Assembly (NCBI GenBank): GCA_951812995.1
Contig: CATOTD010000004.1
Coordinates: 62,001 to 126,000, forward strand
Reading direction: 5' to 3'
From: an uncultured Gammaproteobacteria bacterium
GTDB taxonomy: Bacteria; Pseudomonadota; Gammaproteobacteria; Eutrophobiales; Eutrophobiaceae
DNA length: 64,000 bases
The notes below the pieces were generated by a model. That model did not search any database. It was not told the origin of the DNA and worked only from the letters and a program-made list of their open reading frames with translations. This document shows, one piece after another, positions 27,172 to 37,446 of the stretch; the first letter of the stretch is position 1; each line of letters opens with the position of its first letter. Made by a program: the position numbers and the translations under genes.

Positions 27172-28746
27172 ATGCACATGACACATAAAGCCATTATTTG
27201 CCTGGTGTCGCTCATGCTTAGTGCTTGTAACTTCAACGCTACTCGACCTGATCTGGCCACAGACAAAAGCCAACCATCCACGCTCAAAGAATCATCCGCT
27301 ACTGCCGCCCCTGTAGCGCGTTCATCAGCGTTTGCGCCGGAAACAAAACGCCCGCATCTCCCCCCACCAGAAGACAACACAAACCTCTGGTCCGTCATCG
27401 CCGATGAACTGCAATTTGACCGCCACATTGACCAACAAAGTGTCAAAAGCAAAATCGCCTGGTTTGCTCGTCATCAGGATTATCTTGATCGTGTCTCTGA
27501 TCGTGCCAGACCCTATCTATTTCACATTGTAAGCGAATTGCAAGCGCGCAATATGCCGCTTGATTTAGCATTATTACCTATCGTTGAAAGTGCTTATCAT
27601 CCATTTGCCTATTCTCCTAGCCACGCTGCCGGCATCTGGCAATTCATACCTGCCACTGGCAGACGCTACGGGATGAAGCAAAACTGGTGGTATGACGGTC
27701 GTCGCGACATTATTGCGGCAACAGTGGGCGCACTGGATTATCTACAGGCCTTGCACAAGCGATTCAACGGCAACTGGCTCCACGCTATCGCCGCCTATAA
27801 TGCTGGAGAAGGCAATGTTGAAAAGGCGATTAGGCGGAACCAGAAAGTCGGCAAGAAAACAGATTTTTGATCTTTGCGCTTGCCCTCTGAGACACGCAGT
27901 TATGTGCCTAGTCTCTTAGCCGTTGCCGAGGTATTGAAAAATAATGCGGCATACAATATCACCTTAAAAACCATCCCGAATAAAGTGTATTTTGAAAGCG
28001 TTACCATTAACAGCCAGATTGATCTGGCCGTTGTTGCTAAATTGACAGGCCTGACTATGGATGAGATCTATACCTTGAATCCTGGATTCAATCGCTGGGC
28101 GACTGATCCCAATGGCCCCCATCGTTTACTGATACCAGTTGCCAAGGCCCACGATTTCAAAGCCAAGTTGGCCGCATTGCCTGTTTCTGAGCACATTGCC
28201 TGGAAACAACACCGGATCAGTCGAGGTGAATCTTTAAGCAGCATTGCAGCACGCTATCAGACCAGCGTCACCGCACTTAAAAAGTTGAATCGGCTAACGG
28301 GGAATATCATTCGTACTGGACACTCTTTATTGATACCGGTTGCAAAAGAAGAGCAACCGTTTTATTCATTGAGTGCTGATGCGCGGAAACTTAAAGGGCG
28401 CAAAAAGAGCAACATGGATACGCGCTATATTTATTCTGTCAAGCAGGGTGACAATCTTTGGGACATAGGCCGCCACTATGGTCTGAGCGTGAAGCAACTC
28501 GCAAAATGGAACGGTATTTCAAGCAAGAGCATACTTAAACCAGGACAAAAACTGACCCTTTGGGTCAAACAGAACAATAAAACGTCCGCGGCTTATATCG
28601 TCCGGACAGGTGATTCATTGTGGTTAATTGCCAAAAAATTTGATGTGCGGATCCATGATCTGCTGAAATGGAACAACATAAAAAAAGGCAAATACCTGCA
28701 ACCCGGGCAAAGCCTCATCGTCCAGAAAACTATCGCTGATGCTTGA
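27172..28746 (+). pseudogene. mltD: Membrane-bound lytic transglycosylase D, interrupted by one TGA
   Basis: A lipoprotein signal (LVSLMLSAC) is followed by an SLT domain with the catalytic glutamate in LPIVESAYHPFAYSPSHAAG and AIAAYNAGEGNVEKAI. Next comes a TGA at 27868-27870, in KKTDF-stop-SLRLPSETR. Homologues have tryptophan there (DFWSLRLP), so one G-to-A change (TGG to TGA) explains it. The frame then continues for 290 codons with a linker and three LysM repeats (ISRGESLSSIAARYQTSVTA, VKQGDNLWDIGRHYGLSV, VRTGDSLWLIAKKFDVRI). The truncated product would keep the catalytic domain but lose peptidoglycan binding. Real nonsense mutation or sequencing error cannot be decided. Confidence 0.9.
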
Positions 28747-28796
28747 ATAAAGCCACTCAAACAATCGCGTAAACCCCGCAATGCTCAATACAAATC

Positions 28797-28865
28797 GAGA
28801 CCTTTGCACAAAATCACCGCATTTGAATACTTCTTATCCTGACAATGGCTCAATTTTCAGCCACT
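28797..28865 (+). repeat. Dispersed ~65-bp repeat, copy R2
   Basis: Starts GAGACCTTTGCACAAAATCA and ends GGCTCAATTTTCAGCCACT. The best-preserved copy of the family; it lies in the mltD downstream region directly before pentamer array P4. Confidence 0.65.
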
Positions 28866-28924
28866 GGGCTGGGTCGGCGTGTGTCGTGGTCGGGCTGGTC
28901 GTGATTGGGTCGGGCTGGGTAGCG
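28864..28924. repeat. Short pentamer-rhythm array P4
   Basis: GGGCTGGGTCGG, GTGGTCGGGCTGG and TTGGGTCGGGCTGGG words. A CATAGGTATACCTGTTG segment follows at about 28970, matching one beside array P1. The rest of the region to 29084 holds a short open minus-strand stretch (NRYTYGYMHEADYLDGIHV) with no recognised family. Confidence 0.5.
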
Positions 28925-29084
28925 ATAACATGGATGCCATCAAGATAGTCCGCTTCGTGCATATAGCCATAGGTATACCTGTTGTCGAACCACCAAGACA
29001 CCACCGGTGACCAACCGGATGCCCGCCGTGGGCGCGCCAAGCAGGATCAGCGCGACCCGAGCTAGCATCTCGGGGAAGTTGTCA

Positions 29085-31633
29085 TGGACTTGTCACGGGT
29101 TTAATGCCGCACGAATGAGAGTATAACGTGCAGTAAAGGAGATGAGATTATGGGTACAGTAAGAACAGTAAGGACGGACGAGTTTCGTCAGGATGCGGTA
29201 CGGATTGCTTTGACGAGCGGTTTATCGCGTCGTCAGGTTGCGGAAGATTTGGGTGTTGGGCTGTCGCGCTTAAGCAGGTGGACAGTCACATACCGTGAAA
29301 GTGAAGTTGGAGACCTCGAACAACGCTGATTCTAGATGGATTTTGACGCGAGCACCAGTCGTTGTCACCCGCATAGCGGGTGTGAAGGTCAAGGTCGGTG
29401 GTATTTGAGGCTGTGTTGAGCTGTTTGGGTCTGCCAGGGCGGGTATTTCCGGAATTTGGGCGGAGTCAGACTGTGGCCTGTCGTCGCTCGTGGAAGATGA
29501 GACGGCGGAAGTTGTAGCTCAGGTTGGCCATGGTCATGCGGGCCTTCGCACGGGTTTGGCCGATTGAGCGGATGGTCAGAGCCATGGGCCCTTTCTCGTA
29601 CCCGAACACAGGCGCGGATGGCGGAGCGTGTCGCGTTGCCCCGACGAATATGCCTGGCCATGGGTTTGCCGCGTGGCTTCTTGCGATGGATATGTGAGCG
29701 GTACCCTTGCGCTTTGAGCCAAGCCTCATTCCTGGCCGAGCGGTACCCGGTATCGGCCCAAACCGCCTTCGAGCTGTTTGTCTCGTCCAGAACCGAGGAG
29801 CGTTCATGCCCGTCGTAGCGAGCCGCATTCGTGCCAGTCTCACCCCGGATAAAGCGCCATTTGCGGTCAATGGACACGTGGTTCTTGTACCCAAAGTGCG
29901 GAACCGAAATATCGACAAGGCCAGTATCCTCCTCACCCTCCTTGGTCGTCTTGGCCTTTGAATACTTGACCGTCCAACGCGCATCGGTGTCTTTCTGGGC
30001 AGCCTTGGACAGATCATCGGGCCAGATGTCAGATGCGGCCTCACCTGCCTTGGCGCGCGCTTTCTCTTCTTTCGTCATCCGCTGGCGCGGGGCAAAGACC
30101 AACGTGGCATCCACAATCTGACCGCCGGTCGGTTTGTATCCCCGCGCGCACAGCTGAGCTTCAAACGCGGCAAACAGGGCCTTGAAGACACCCGCCTAGG
30201 TCAGCTTCTCTCTGAAAAGCCAGATCGTCTTCTGATCAGGTGTTGGCTCCCCGATTTGAAATCCCAGGAACCGCAACCAACTGAAACGGTCACGAATGAG
30301 AAATTCCATCCGCTCATCGCTCAGATTGTGCATCAATGCCAACACCAGAACCTTGAACATCACAACTGGGTCATAAGGAGGGCGACCACCCTTAGGGCGG
30401 ACGACCACCTTTGGGACGTTCCCCATAGCCAAGCGCTTCAACAAGAACTGGGCGAAACACTTCGAAATCAACGTGCCGCTCCAAAACCTCAAGCGGATCT
30501 CCCATCGCCGAAAGCCGCGCCAAATGATCCGTCAAATCAAACAATCCAGGTGCGGGCATAAACAAAATCCTCCCACATCAAGTGAATCAGATCGTACCAC
30601 AAAATGTACGGTTTTTAGAGGCTTCCAGTTGATTTGGATACAGAGCGGAACCTTGCGCTTGAGATGGATCGGCATCTGCGTGAGTATCGGATACTTAGGG
30701 AGGAGAGGGAGATATTAAAAAAAAGCCACCCAGTTCTTTGTGAGTCTAAAGCCGTGAGGTTTAGGTTTGTTGAAGAACATAGGGGGCATTTTTCGGTGAC
30801 ACGGTTATGTGCGCTCATGAATGTGAGCACAAGTTCCGGGCGTATAGTTCACACCCGGCCAGTGACCGGCAACGCCAGGATGAGGTTGTTTTGGCCTATA
30901 TCAAGGAGCATTCGGGTATGAACCTGGACAGTTATGGTCGTCCAGGAATGACCGAGGCGTTGCAGCAGTCCGGTATAGCTGTTGGTCATCGTCGTGTTGG
31001 CCGTCTGATGCGTGAAAACGGCATCACACCGAAAAGGACGCGCAAGTTCAAGGTGACGACGAACAGCGAGCATAAGTTCGCCACGGTATCGAATTTACTG
31101 AAGCGAGACTTCACAGCGGAGCGTCTGAACCAGAAGTGGGCGGTTGACATAAGCTACATCTGGACTGCAGAAGGATGGCTATATCTGGCCGTAGTGCTTG
31201 ATTTGTATTCAAGGCGGGTGATGGGCTGGAAGGTGAGTTGACCATCAGGGCCTTGCAGATGGCGATTACATTACTCTCAGGACACCATCAAAGGGGAGTA
31301 TTCATCATACGGACAGGGGTAGTCAGTACTGTGCGTATAATTATCAGCGGATATTGTGTGAGCATGGCTTGCAGATGTCTATGAGTAGCAAAGGGGATTG
31401 TTATGATAATGTTGTTGTTGAGTCTTTCTTCAAGACGATGCAGGCCGAGCTTATATGGTGGCAGGACTGGAAAACCCGTCGGCAAGCCGAGACGTGGATA
31501 TGCCAGTACATCAATGGTTTTACAACTTAACATCGAATGCATTTGGCACTGGGTTGTAAAAGCCCCGTTGCCTTCGAGAGAAGAACGGGGTTAAAATGAG
31601 AGTTCCATGCGGCATTAAACCGTGATAGGTCCA
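29085..31633 (+). mobile_element. IS3-family element, disrupted by a nested IS5-type D copy
   Basis: Terminal inverted repeats: TGGACTTGTCACGGGTTTAA at the left, and on the right the complement of TGGACCTATCACGGTTTAAT. OrfA starts at 29150 (TVRTVRTDEFRQDAVRIALT, a helix-turn-helix). It is cut at 29308 by copy D2 and resumes at 30631 (DLDTERNLALEMDRHLREYR, REILKK). OrfB shows FVEEHRGHFSVTRLCALMNV, a frame change, QDEVVLAYIKEHSG, LNQKWAVDISYIWTAEGWLY then VVLDLYSRRVMGWKVS. Its C-terminal part (DRGSQYCAYNYQRILCEHGL, CYDNVVVESFFKTMQAEL) is in another frame. Without D2 the element is about 1.2 kb. Inactive. Confidence 0.88.
29309..30626 (-). mobile_element. IS5-type D element, copy D2 (transposase broken)
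   Basis: Ends GGAGACCTCGAACAACG (29309) and, on the other side, the complement of GGAAGCCTCTAAAAACCG (to 30626). It has a 4-bp duplication AGTT (29305-29308 and 30627-30630). The transposase, read on the minus strand from about 30560, has a local rearrangement near 30400, a TAG after EKLT and an 11-base deletion at the site of the EHVF motif that shifts the C-terminus out of frame. It cannot make active transposase. It is inserted in OrfA of the IS3 element. Confidence 0.9.
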
Positions 31634-31714
31634 TCAACCCCGCCCTGCTCAAGTGCCATTTTGGTCAGGCACGGTCTTTAAGGCCAATTTAAGGCCAGGG
31701 GGGAATCAACCATA

Positions 31715-31777
31715 GTGACTGAAAATTGAACCATTGCAGGCATAATTTTCAAATAAGATGTTTTGTGTGCAAAGACC
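31715..31777 (-). repeat. Dispersed ~65-bp repeat, copy R3 (inverted)
   Basis: The minus strand reads GGTCTTTGCACACAAAACAT, CTTATTTGAAAATTATG and CAATGGTTCAATTTTCAGTC, the same layout as R2. It lies between the IS3 element and cbiX. The ~80 bases between the IS3 end and this repeat hold nothing recognisable. Confidence 0.6.
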
Positions 31778-31824
31778 GCATCCTACTTTTCAAACCGGTC
31801 ATATTTAGCGGGATTACGCGGGTA

Positions 31825-32196
31825 CTATTTGCGTCTTGCCTGTTCCAGAATGAGTCTTGCCATGCCTTTATACATGCCAATAAATGGAGATGCCTTGATT
31901 ATGCACGCAGGATACTTTGCTGAAGCCGTCTCAATTAAAGCAGGAATATCGCGGGTCACATGATTGCCTGAATTGAGGAAATAGGGGAGTACGGTAATAT
32001 CAGAGATGCCGGCTGCAACAACATTGTGAATAGATTGCAAAAGATCAGGTTCTGCAATTTCCAAATACGCATGTTCAACAATACTATATTCATCGCCCGC
32101 AATGATCTTTACTGCATTTGCCAGCGTAATAATTTCTTGGTTGGATTCTTGCCGACGACTGCCATGGGCGAGGATGATAAGTGCTTTTATTGTCAT
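31825..32196 (-). CDS. CbiX/SirB-family chelatase-like protein
   Basis: 123 aa, the size of single-domain CbiX-S proteins. IILAHGSRRQESNQEI contains the metal-binding histidine of the family, and VLPYFLNSGNHVTRDIPALI the second. Members insert Co2+ or Fe2+ into sirohydrochlorin (cobalamin or siroheme synthesis). No other tetrapyrrole genes are nearby. The start lies one base after the stop of a short upstream frame. Confidence 0.88.
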   Translation of the reverse strand: MTIKALIILAHGSRRQESNQEIITLANAVKIIAGDEYSIVEHAYLEIAEPDLLQSIHNVVAAGISDITVLPYFLNSGNHVTRDIPALIETASAKYPACIIKASPFIGMYKGMARLILEQARRK

Positions 32197-32197
32197 A

Positions 32198-32338
32198 TTA
32201 AGGGTTGCCGTTATGAAGCATTAACGACTCTATCAGTGTGCCGTCAATTTTACCACCAAGACAGACATGGGCATGGCCGGGGTTTATAAGCAAATCGCAT
32301 GATACCGGCTTGAAAAATAAGATTCTATTTTGTAACAA
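32198..32338 (-). other. Short open frame or gene remnant upstream of cbiX
   Basis: The minus strand encodes, without ATG or GTG, a protein-like stretch containing LLINPGHAHVCLGGKIDGTL and IESLMLHNGNP, ending in TAA one base before the cbiX start. TTG at 32338 is the only plausible start in the distal part. It may be the 3' remnant of a lost gene that was once coupled to cbiX. Not recognised. Confidence 0.25.
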
Positions 32339-32359
32339 TGGCTGGAAAAAACGCAGGTA

Positions 32360-33313
32360 TTATGCAGTGTAATGATGTTGTAAAAGCGTCTCAAGATGCT
32401 TCCCAACGCACAGGGACAGGGCCTGCAAATGATAACCGCCCTCTAATAATGAAATGACGCGATTGTTGCAATGTTGATTTGCTTTTTCCATTATACGCTC
32501 CGTCATCCAGATAAATGAATCTGTGGACAGGTTGATGTTGGCTAATGGATCAGCCTGGTGCCCGTCAAAGCCAGCAGAAATCAGAATAAATTCGGGTTTA
32601 AAGTCATCCAGCGTTGGCAATATCTGCCGCATGAAGGCTGTTTGATAGTCCTGATCAGTGGCCCCTGCTGGCATGGGACAATTTAAGGTAGCCCCCGCAC
32701 CTTTTCCAATGCCGGTTTCTGCATAACTGCCCGTGCCGGGATAAAATGGATATTGGTGTGTGCTGATATATAAAACAGACGGGTCTTCTTCAAATAAATG
32801 TTGTGTCCCATTGCCGTGATGCACATCCCAATCAATGATGGCAATCTTATCAAGGCCATGTGTATCTTGCAGGTAACGCGCCAACACGGCAATATTATTA
32901 AATAGACAAAACCCCATTGCCATAGACATCTCGGCGTGATGCCCGGGTGGCCTTATCAGTGCGAAGGCATTATCTACATGTTTGTTGATGACCTTGTCAG
33001 CAAGTTGCATCGCGCTACCGGCTGCAAGCAGGGCTGTATCAAATGACTTGGTGCAGATACTGACATCTGGCGAATCCAGGTGACTGTTACCAGCCCGACA
33101 CGCCGCCTCAGCACGCCTTAGGTAAGCGGATTCATGGATCTTTAATATAGGCCCAAGATCTGCCAATCTTGCTTTTATCTGAACGAGGGTTTCGTACCAA
33201 GCCTGTGTTTCAATATGCGTTAATACAGCAGATAAACGCGCACCAGATTCTGGATGGCCAAGACCTGTGTCGTGTTGCAGAAATTGTGCGTCTTGTATAA
33301 AACCTGTTTTCAT
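32360..33313 (-). CDS. Histone deacetylase-family (acetylpolyamine amidohydrolase-like) hydrolase
   Basis: About 317 aa. The zinc and catalytic motifs of the arginase/deacetylase fold are present: RPPGHHAEMSMAMGFCLFNN, IDWDVHHGNGTQHLF, SAGFDGHQADPLAN and LEGGYHLQAL. Bacterial members deacetylate polyamines, acetoin-related or unknown acetylated substrates. The ATG at 33313 is preferred; a further upstream ATG at 33376 lies in the terminal repeat of the adjacent IS. Native promoter sequence may have been displaced by that insertion. Confidence 0.9.
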   Translation of the reverse strand: MKTGFIQDAQFLQHDTGLGHPESGARLSAVLTHIETQAWYETLVQIKARLADLGPILKIHESAYLRRAEAACRAGNSHLDSPDVSICTKSFDTALLAAGSAMQLADKVINKHVDNAFALIRPPGHHAEMSMAMGFCLFNNIAVLARYLQDTHGLDKIAIIDWDVHHGNGTQHLFEEDPSVLYISTHQYPFYPGTGSYAETGIGKGAGATLNCPMPAGATDQDYQTAFMRQILPTLDDFKPEFILISAGFDGHQADPLANINLSTDSFIWMTERIMEKANQHCNNRVISLLEGGYHLQALSLCVGKHLETLLQHHYTA

Positions 33314-33345
33314 TTGCCAGCGCGGGCTTGGATGTGAAAACTTAA

Positions 33346-34012
33346 GGAACCTCTGATTAATTCCATAATTTGCCATAATATGCGATAATACCGCAACGTT
33401 TTAAGTGGAGGGTGAAAAGATGCAACAAAAAAGCTTGGCAGTATCTGGATTCGAGAAATACCGCAAGCAGACACGCAAAGAGATATTTCTCGAAGAGATG
33501 AATCAGCTCATTCCCTGGAAAACGCTGACTGCAGTAATTGAGCCTCATTACCCCAACCCTTGCTGGTCGCCGTCCGGTGGGCATGGAACGCATGCTGAGA
33601 ATCTACTTCCTGCAACACTGGTTTGCCTTATCTGATCCTGCCACAGAAGCGGCTTTATATGACACACCTGCCATGCGGTGTTTTGCCCAGATAGACTTAG
33701 GTCAGGAACCCGTGCCAGATGCAACCACCCGCTGTAAATTCCGTCATCTACTGGAGGAGAACAACCTCGGAGTTGCCCTGTTTGATGCTGTTGCCGTCTA
33801 TCTGGAGGAAAACAGCATGAAAGTATCCAAAGGCACTATTGTTGATGCGACCATCATCAATGCGCCTACCGTCACCAAGAACAAAACCAAACTGATACAC
33901 TCTGTTGCTGCCACACCAGCCCATGTCCACGACTCACAGGTCATGGAAGACCGGCTACATGGAGAAAAGACCCGTCTCTTTGGAGATAGTGCCTTAATTA
34001 ATCAGATATACC
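33346..34012 (+). mobile_element. IS5-type E element, internally deleted (copy E1)
   Basis: Starts GGAACCTCTGATTAAT and ends ATTAATCAGATATACC, with TTAA on both sides (33342-33345 and 34013-34016). From 33418 it encodes MQQKSLAVSGFEKYRKQTRK; after a frame change, LRIYFLQHWFALSDPATEAA and PDATTRCKFRHLLEENNLGV, then HDSQVMEDRLHGEKTRLFGD. Compared with copy E2, a central block and the whole C-terminus are missing. Inactive. Confidence 0.88.
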
Positions 34013-34023
34013 TTAAACATTAA

Positions 34024-36090
34024 ATGTCATCCAATCCAATCAAATATCGCCCTGAAATAGATGGGCTAAGAGCCATAGCCGTTTTGGCGGTGGTGTTGTT
34101 TCATAGTGAGATGGATTTGAAGTCCTTTGATTGGAATCCATTTAAGGGTGGTTTCATCGGCATAGACATATTCTTTGTTATTTCGGGTTATCTCATTACT
34201 TCTATTATTCTTCAAGAAGTCTCTACCGGTAGTTTCAGCCTTAGGGATTTTTGGCTTAGGAGAATCAAACGCCTGGTTCCCGCCTTGGTGTTGGTGGTGT
34301 TAGTCACCTTGCCCTTTGCGGGTTATGTGATGTCCTATTCAATGGTTGAGGAATATGTAGGCTCTGTGTGGTCGGCTTTGGGGTTTGTTTCTAACTTTTG
34401 GTTTTTGTTTGAAGATGGCTATTGGGCATCGCCCGCTAAACTCAAGCCATTGCTTCATACCTGGTCTTTGGGGGTGGAGGCTCAGTTTTACTTGGTGTTT
34501 GCCCCCTTGTTGTGGGTGGTGTGGCGGTTTTATCGTGCGTATATGTTTTGGATTATAGCGGAGTTATCGCTTGCCAGTTTATTGGCCGCCCATATTCTCA
34601 GCACTTATTACCCCAATGAGGTGTTTTTCTTGTTGCCCACTCGTTTTTGGGAGCTGGGGGCAGGGGCATTATTAGCCAGATTAGAACTCACCCATCCGCC
34701 TGATACCAACCCACATAACCGACTGGCTAAGCTACTACCCACGGTGGGTTTGCTGATGATCGTTTTGCCCATTTACTTTTATGAAGGTGAGCTAAACCAC
34801 CCACCGCTACTAAACCTTATCCCGGTGGCAGGCACCATGTTGATTATAAGGTTTAGTGGAATAAGCGGCGAGCCAACCACCCGCTTGCTTACCTCTAAGC
34901 CGTTTGTGGGGCTGGGGCTGGTTTCATATAGCTTTTATTTGTGGCATCAACCGCTATTTGCCCTGGCGCGGATTGATGACTATATCTATGCCTTACCCCA
35001 AGAAGACCTAGGGATACTGACATACATGGGGCTTGCCCTGTTACTGGCGGTGTTTAGCTACTTTCTGGTGGAAAAGCCTTTTAGGCGGTTCAAACTCCAT
35101 AAACTGAAGTCTAAGGGAGCAAGGGTTGCGGTAGCAGGAGCCATGACCCTAACCCTGGTAGGTGTTGTGGTAGGCATAGAAGCAATGAGTAGGTGGAGCA
35201 AGCATCTAGAAACACAAGGCAATAAAATAGCCCCCCTAGAGGATGGGAGAATGGTCTCCCTTGCTTACTGTAACCCGTTTTATGAAAAAATAGAACTCTG
35301 CCCCCTAGGGGAGCTATCAGGCATAACCCGCTGGAGTAATAATACCGAGCTTGATTTTATTTTGGTAGCAGATAGCCATGGGTTTCCCGCTTATTCTAAT
35401 ATTAACCGCTGGGCCAAGAAGCATCACAAAAAGGGGGCGGGGGTTGTTTTGGGAGCCTGCGGTGCTTTGGTTAATGTCCCCATTAAGTGGGTAGAAGGAA
35501 AGGGTGGATTTAACTCCAAAAGGTGCTATAGGCTCAGGCAACAAGCCCTGGCAAAAACAACCAAACAAACCACAGTCATTTTAATATCAAGGTGGCGAGC
35601 ATATCCCAACCATGTTCGCTACCCTGAGGCTCCCAATGAAAAACTCTCAGAGCCTGAGGGCATCCAACTATTTAGCGAAAAACTTGAAGAAACGATTAAG
35701 GCATTTTCTAGCAAGGGTGCCAAAGTGTATGTATTACTGACCGTTCCCGAACAGCCCTTTAGGACAGACATTGTCTATAAAAGGGCCAGGCAAGGAAATC
35801 TGAATGCCATCAATCTTAAGCACAAACTAAACTCCAGGTCCATCAAAACCAGTAAACACCTGGCACGCAACAAATGGGTAAATGAGCGCATAACTGGTAC
35901 CAGCCAACCCTTAGGCAATGTGGATGTGCTTGACCCTACGGGTATCTTATGCGGTGAGGAGTTATGCCCCGTAGTCCGCCATTGGCAAAAACCGCTATAT
36001 GTAGGAAGTGTACACATGACCCCGACGGGGTTTAGCTTGCTAGAACCGCTATTTGAGCCAATTTTTGCCAAGATGGGTGAAGGTGAGTAA
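34024..36090 (+). CDS. OafA-type membrane O-acyltransferase with C-terminal SGNH domain
   Basis: 688 aa. The N-terminal half is an acyltransferase-3 domain with about ten membrane segments: KYRPEIDGLRAIAVLAVVLF with the H of FHSEM, GGFIGIDIFFVISGYLI and LHTWSLGVEAQFYLVF. The C-terminal half (from about residue 440) is a periplasmic SGNH-like domain with VADSHGFPAY and the late histidine of SVHMTPTGFSLL. Such fusions O-acetylate O-antigen, capsule or peptidoglycan. It starts 8 bases after the TSD of IS copy E1 with no clear ribosome site, so expression may depend on the IS or be lost. A3 follows 30 bases after the stop. Confidence 0.93.
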   Translation: MSSNPIKYRPEIDGLRAIAVLAVVLFHSEMDLKSFDWNPFKGGFIGIDIFFVISGYLITSIILQEVSTGSFSLRDFWLRRIKRLVPALVLVVLVTLPFAGYVMSYSMVEEYVGSVWSALGFVSNFWFLFEDGYWASPAKLKPLLHTWSLGVEAQFYLVFAPLLWVVWRFYRAYMFWIIAELSLASLLAAHILSTYYPNEVFFLLPTRFWELGAGALLARLELTHPPDTNPHNRLAKLLPTVGLLMIVLPIYFYEGELNHPPLLNLIPVAGTMLIIRFSGISGEPTTRLLTSKPFVGLGLVSYSFYLWHQPLFALARIDDYIYALPQEDLGILTYMGLALLLAVFSYFLVEKPFRRFKLHKLKSKGARVAVAGAMTLTLVGVVVGIEAMSRWSKHLETQGNKIAPLEDGRMVSLAYCNPFYEKIELCPLGELSGITRWSNNTELDFILVADSHGFPAYSNINRWAKKHHKKGAGVVLGACGALVNVPIKWVEGKGGFNSKRCYRLRQQALAKTTKQTTVILISRWRAYPNHVRYPEAPNEKLSEPEGIQLFSEKLEETIKAFSSKGAKVYVLLTVPEQPFRTDIVYKRARQGNLNAINLKHKLNSRSIKTSKHLARNKWVNERITGTSQPLGNVDVLDPTGILCGEELCPVVRHWQKPLYVGSVHMTPTGFSLLEPLFEPIFAKMGEGE

Positions 36091-36119
36091 CGCCCGGTAT
36101 CCAGGTAGTAGGGAACTCT

Positions 36120-37446
36120 GAGTTATAACCGAATCTGGTGTCTGAAAGAATTTGAAGTATGCGGCGTGCCTTGCTGGAATCGGTTTTGTCTAGCAATCAA
36201 AAGTAACAAGAGGAGTACGCCACACATGACAAACAATACTGTGATTGATCTGGGTACACCAGAGGGAATTGATCCACTGACAGAGTTACTCAGATCTGGT
36301 GCGAGGCAGTTAATCACCGAAGCTGTCCAGGTAGAGCCAGATGAGTTGATGACGCAGTATGATGGTCAAAAAACAACTGACGGACGACGGCGTGTTGTCC
36401 GCAGTGGCCATCATCCCGAACGAGAGGTGATTACAGGGCTTGGCAAGGTCAGCGTTGAGGTGCCCAATATCCGTAGCCGTGAGGGTGAGTCGGCGAGCTT
36501 TCAATCTTTGCTTGTACCGCCCTACATCCGGCGCACAGCGACCCTGGATGCGGCGATTCCCTGGCTTTATTTGAAAGGTGTTTCGAGTGGTCAGATGCAA
36601 AGTGCACTGGAAGCGATTGTCGGACTGGAGGCTAAAGGTTTATCGGCCAATGTCGTGGGTCGTTTGAAACGGCAATGGGAAGTTGCATACAAGCAATGGT
36701 GTACTTGAGCGGTGTCTGATGAATGGTCTATATCTGGGCTGATGGCATCTACAGTGGTCTTCGAGGCGACGATGGCCGATTGTGTTGCCTGGTTATCATC
36801 GGCGTGAACAGCCGCGGTCAGAAGCACTTTCTGTCGATTGAAGAGGGTGTCAGGGAATCGAAACAGCGCTGGCGAGCAGTGTTGTTGTCGTTGCAACAAA
36901 GAGACTTGGGTCAGCCCTTGAGGCAGTGTATCCAGAGACTGATGTGCAAAGTTGTTGGATGCACAAGACCGGCAATGTGCTGAACTATCTGCCGAAGTCT
37001 GTCCAGGAGAAAGCAAAGCAGGGTCTGGATGGCAGAGGGCCGCGTTGACGCAGAGCAGGTGTTCGATGACTTTGAGGAACGTTTCGGTGCAAAGTATCCC
37101 AAGGCGGTGGAATGCTTAACGAAAGATCGTGACTCATTGCTGGCCTTTTATGACTTCCCGGCAGAACACTGGACACACATCAGAACAACGAATGTTATTG
37201 AGTCGAGCTTCGCGACGATCCGACATAGAACAAGACAAGCCAAGGGCTGTGTCACCCGCATCACGATGCTAACGATGATTTACAAGATGGGATTATGCGC
37301 AGAAGATTCCTGGCGCAAGCTGAGAGGCTTCAGGCACCTGGCGAAGGTGATTGAAGGCGTGAAGTTCAAAGATGGAATCGAGGTAACTGAGGACGACAAG
37401 GCTGCCGCATGATCAAATTGTCAGACACCACTTTTGACAATAACTC
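36120..37446 (+). pseudogene. IS256-type A element with broken transposase (copy A3)
   Basis: Outer end GAGTTATAACCGAATCTGG at 36120; inner end CTTTTGACAATAACTC to 37446. The transposase starts at 36226 (MTNNTVIDLGTPEG). It meets a TGA at 36706-36708 (after KQWCT), has a one-base loss in the DEWVYIW region, and has two deletions near 36910 and 37025 before resuming AKYPKAVECLTKDRDSLLAF to 37412. No 9-bp duplication is visible, so one side was probably rearranged. It faces intact copy A4 in inverted orientation. Confidence 0.9.

Noticed and set aside
20744..27870. Genome-wide reassignment of TGA to a sense codon, prompted by TGA in IS256-B1 and mltD
   Set aside because: The TGA in B1 replaces arginine and that in mltD replaces tryptophan. 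Several intact genes end in TGA (for example soxZ), and other pseudogenes carry TAG or TAA lesions too, so ordinary mutation is simpler.
29564..30121. Plus-strand frames of 80-96 codons across the type D IS copies, seen in every copy
   Set aside because: They lie opposite the transposase and recur only because the IS is repeated. The frames are the complement of conserved coding sequence.
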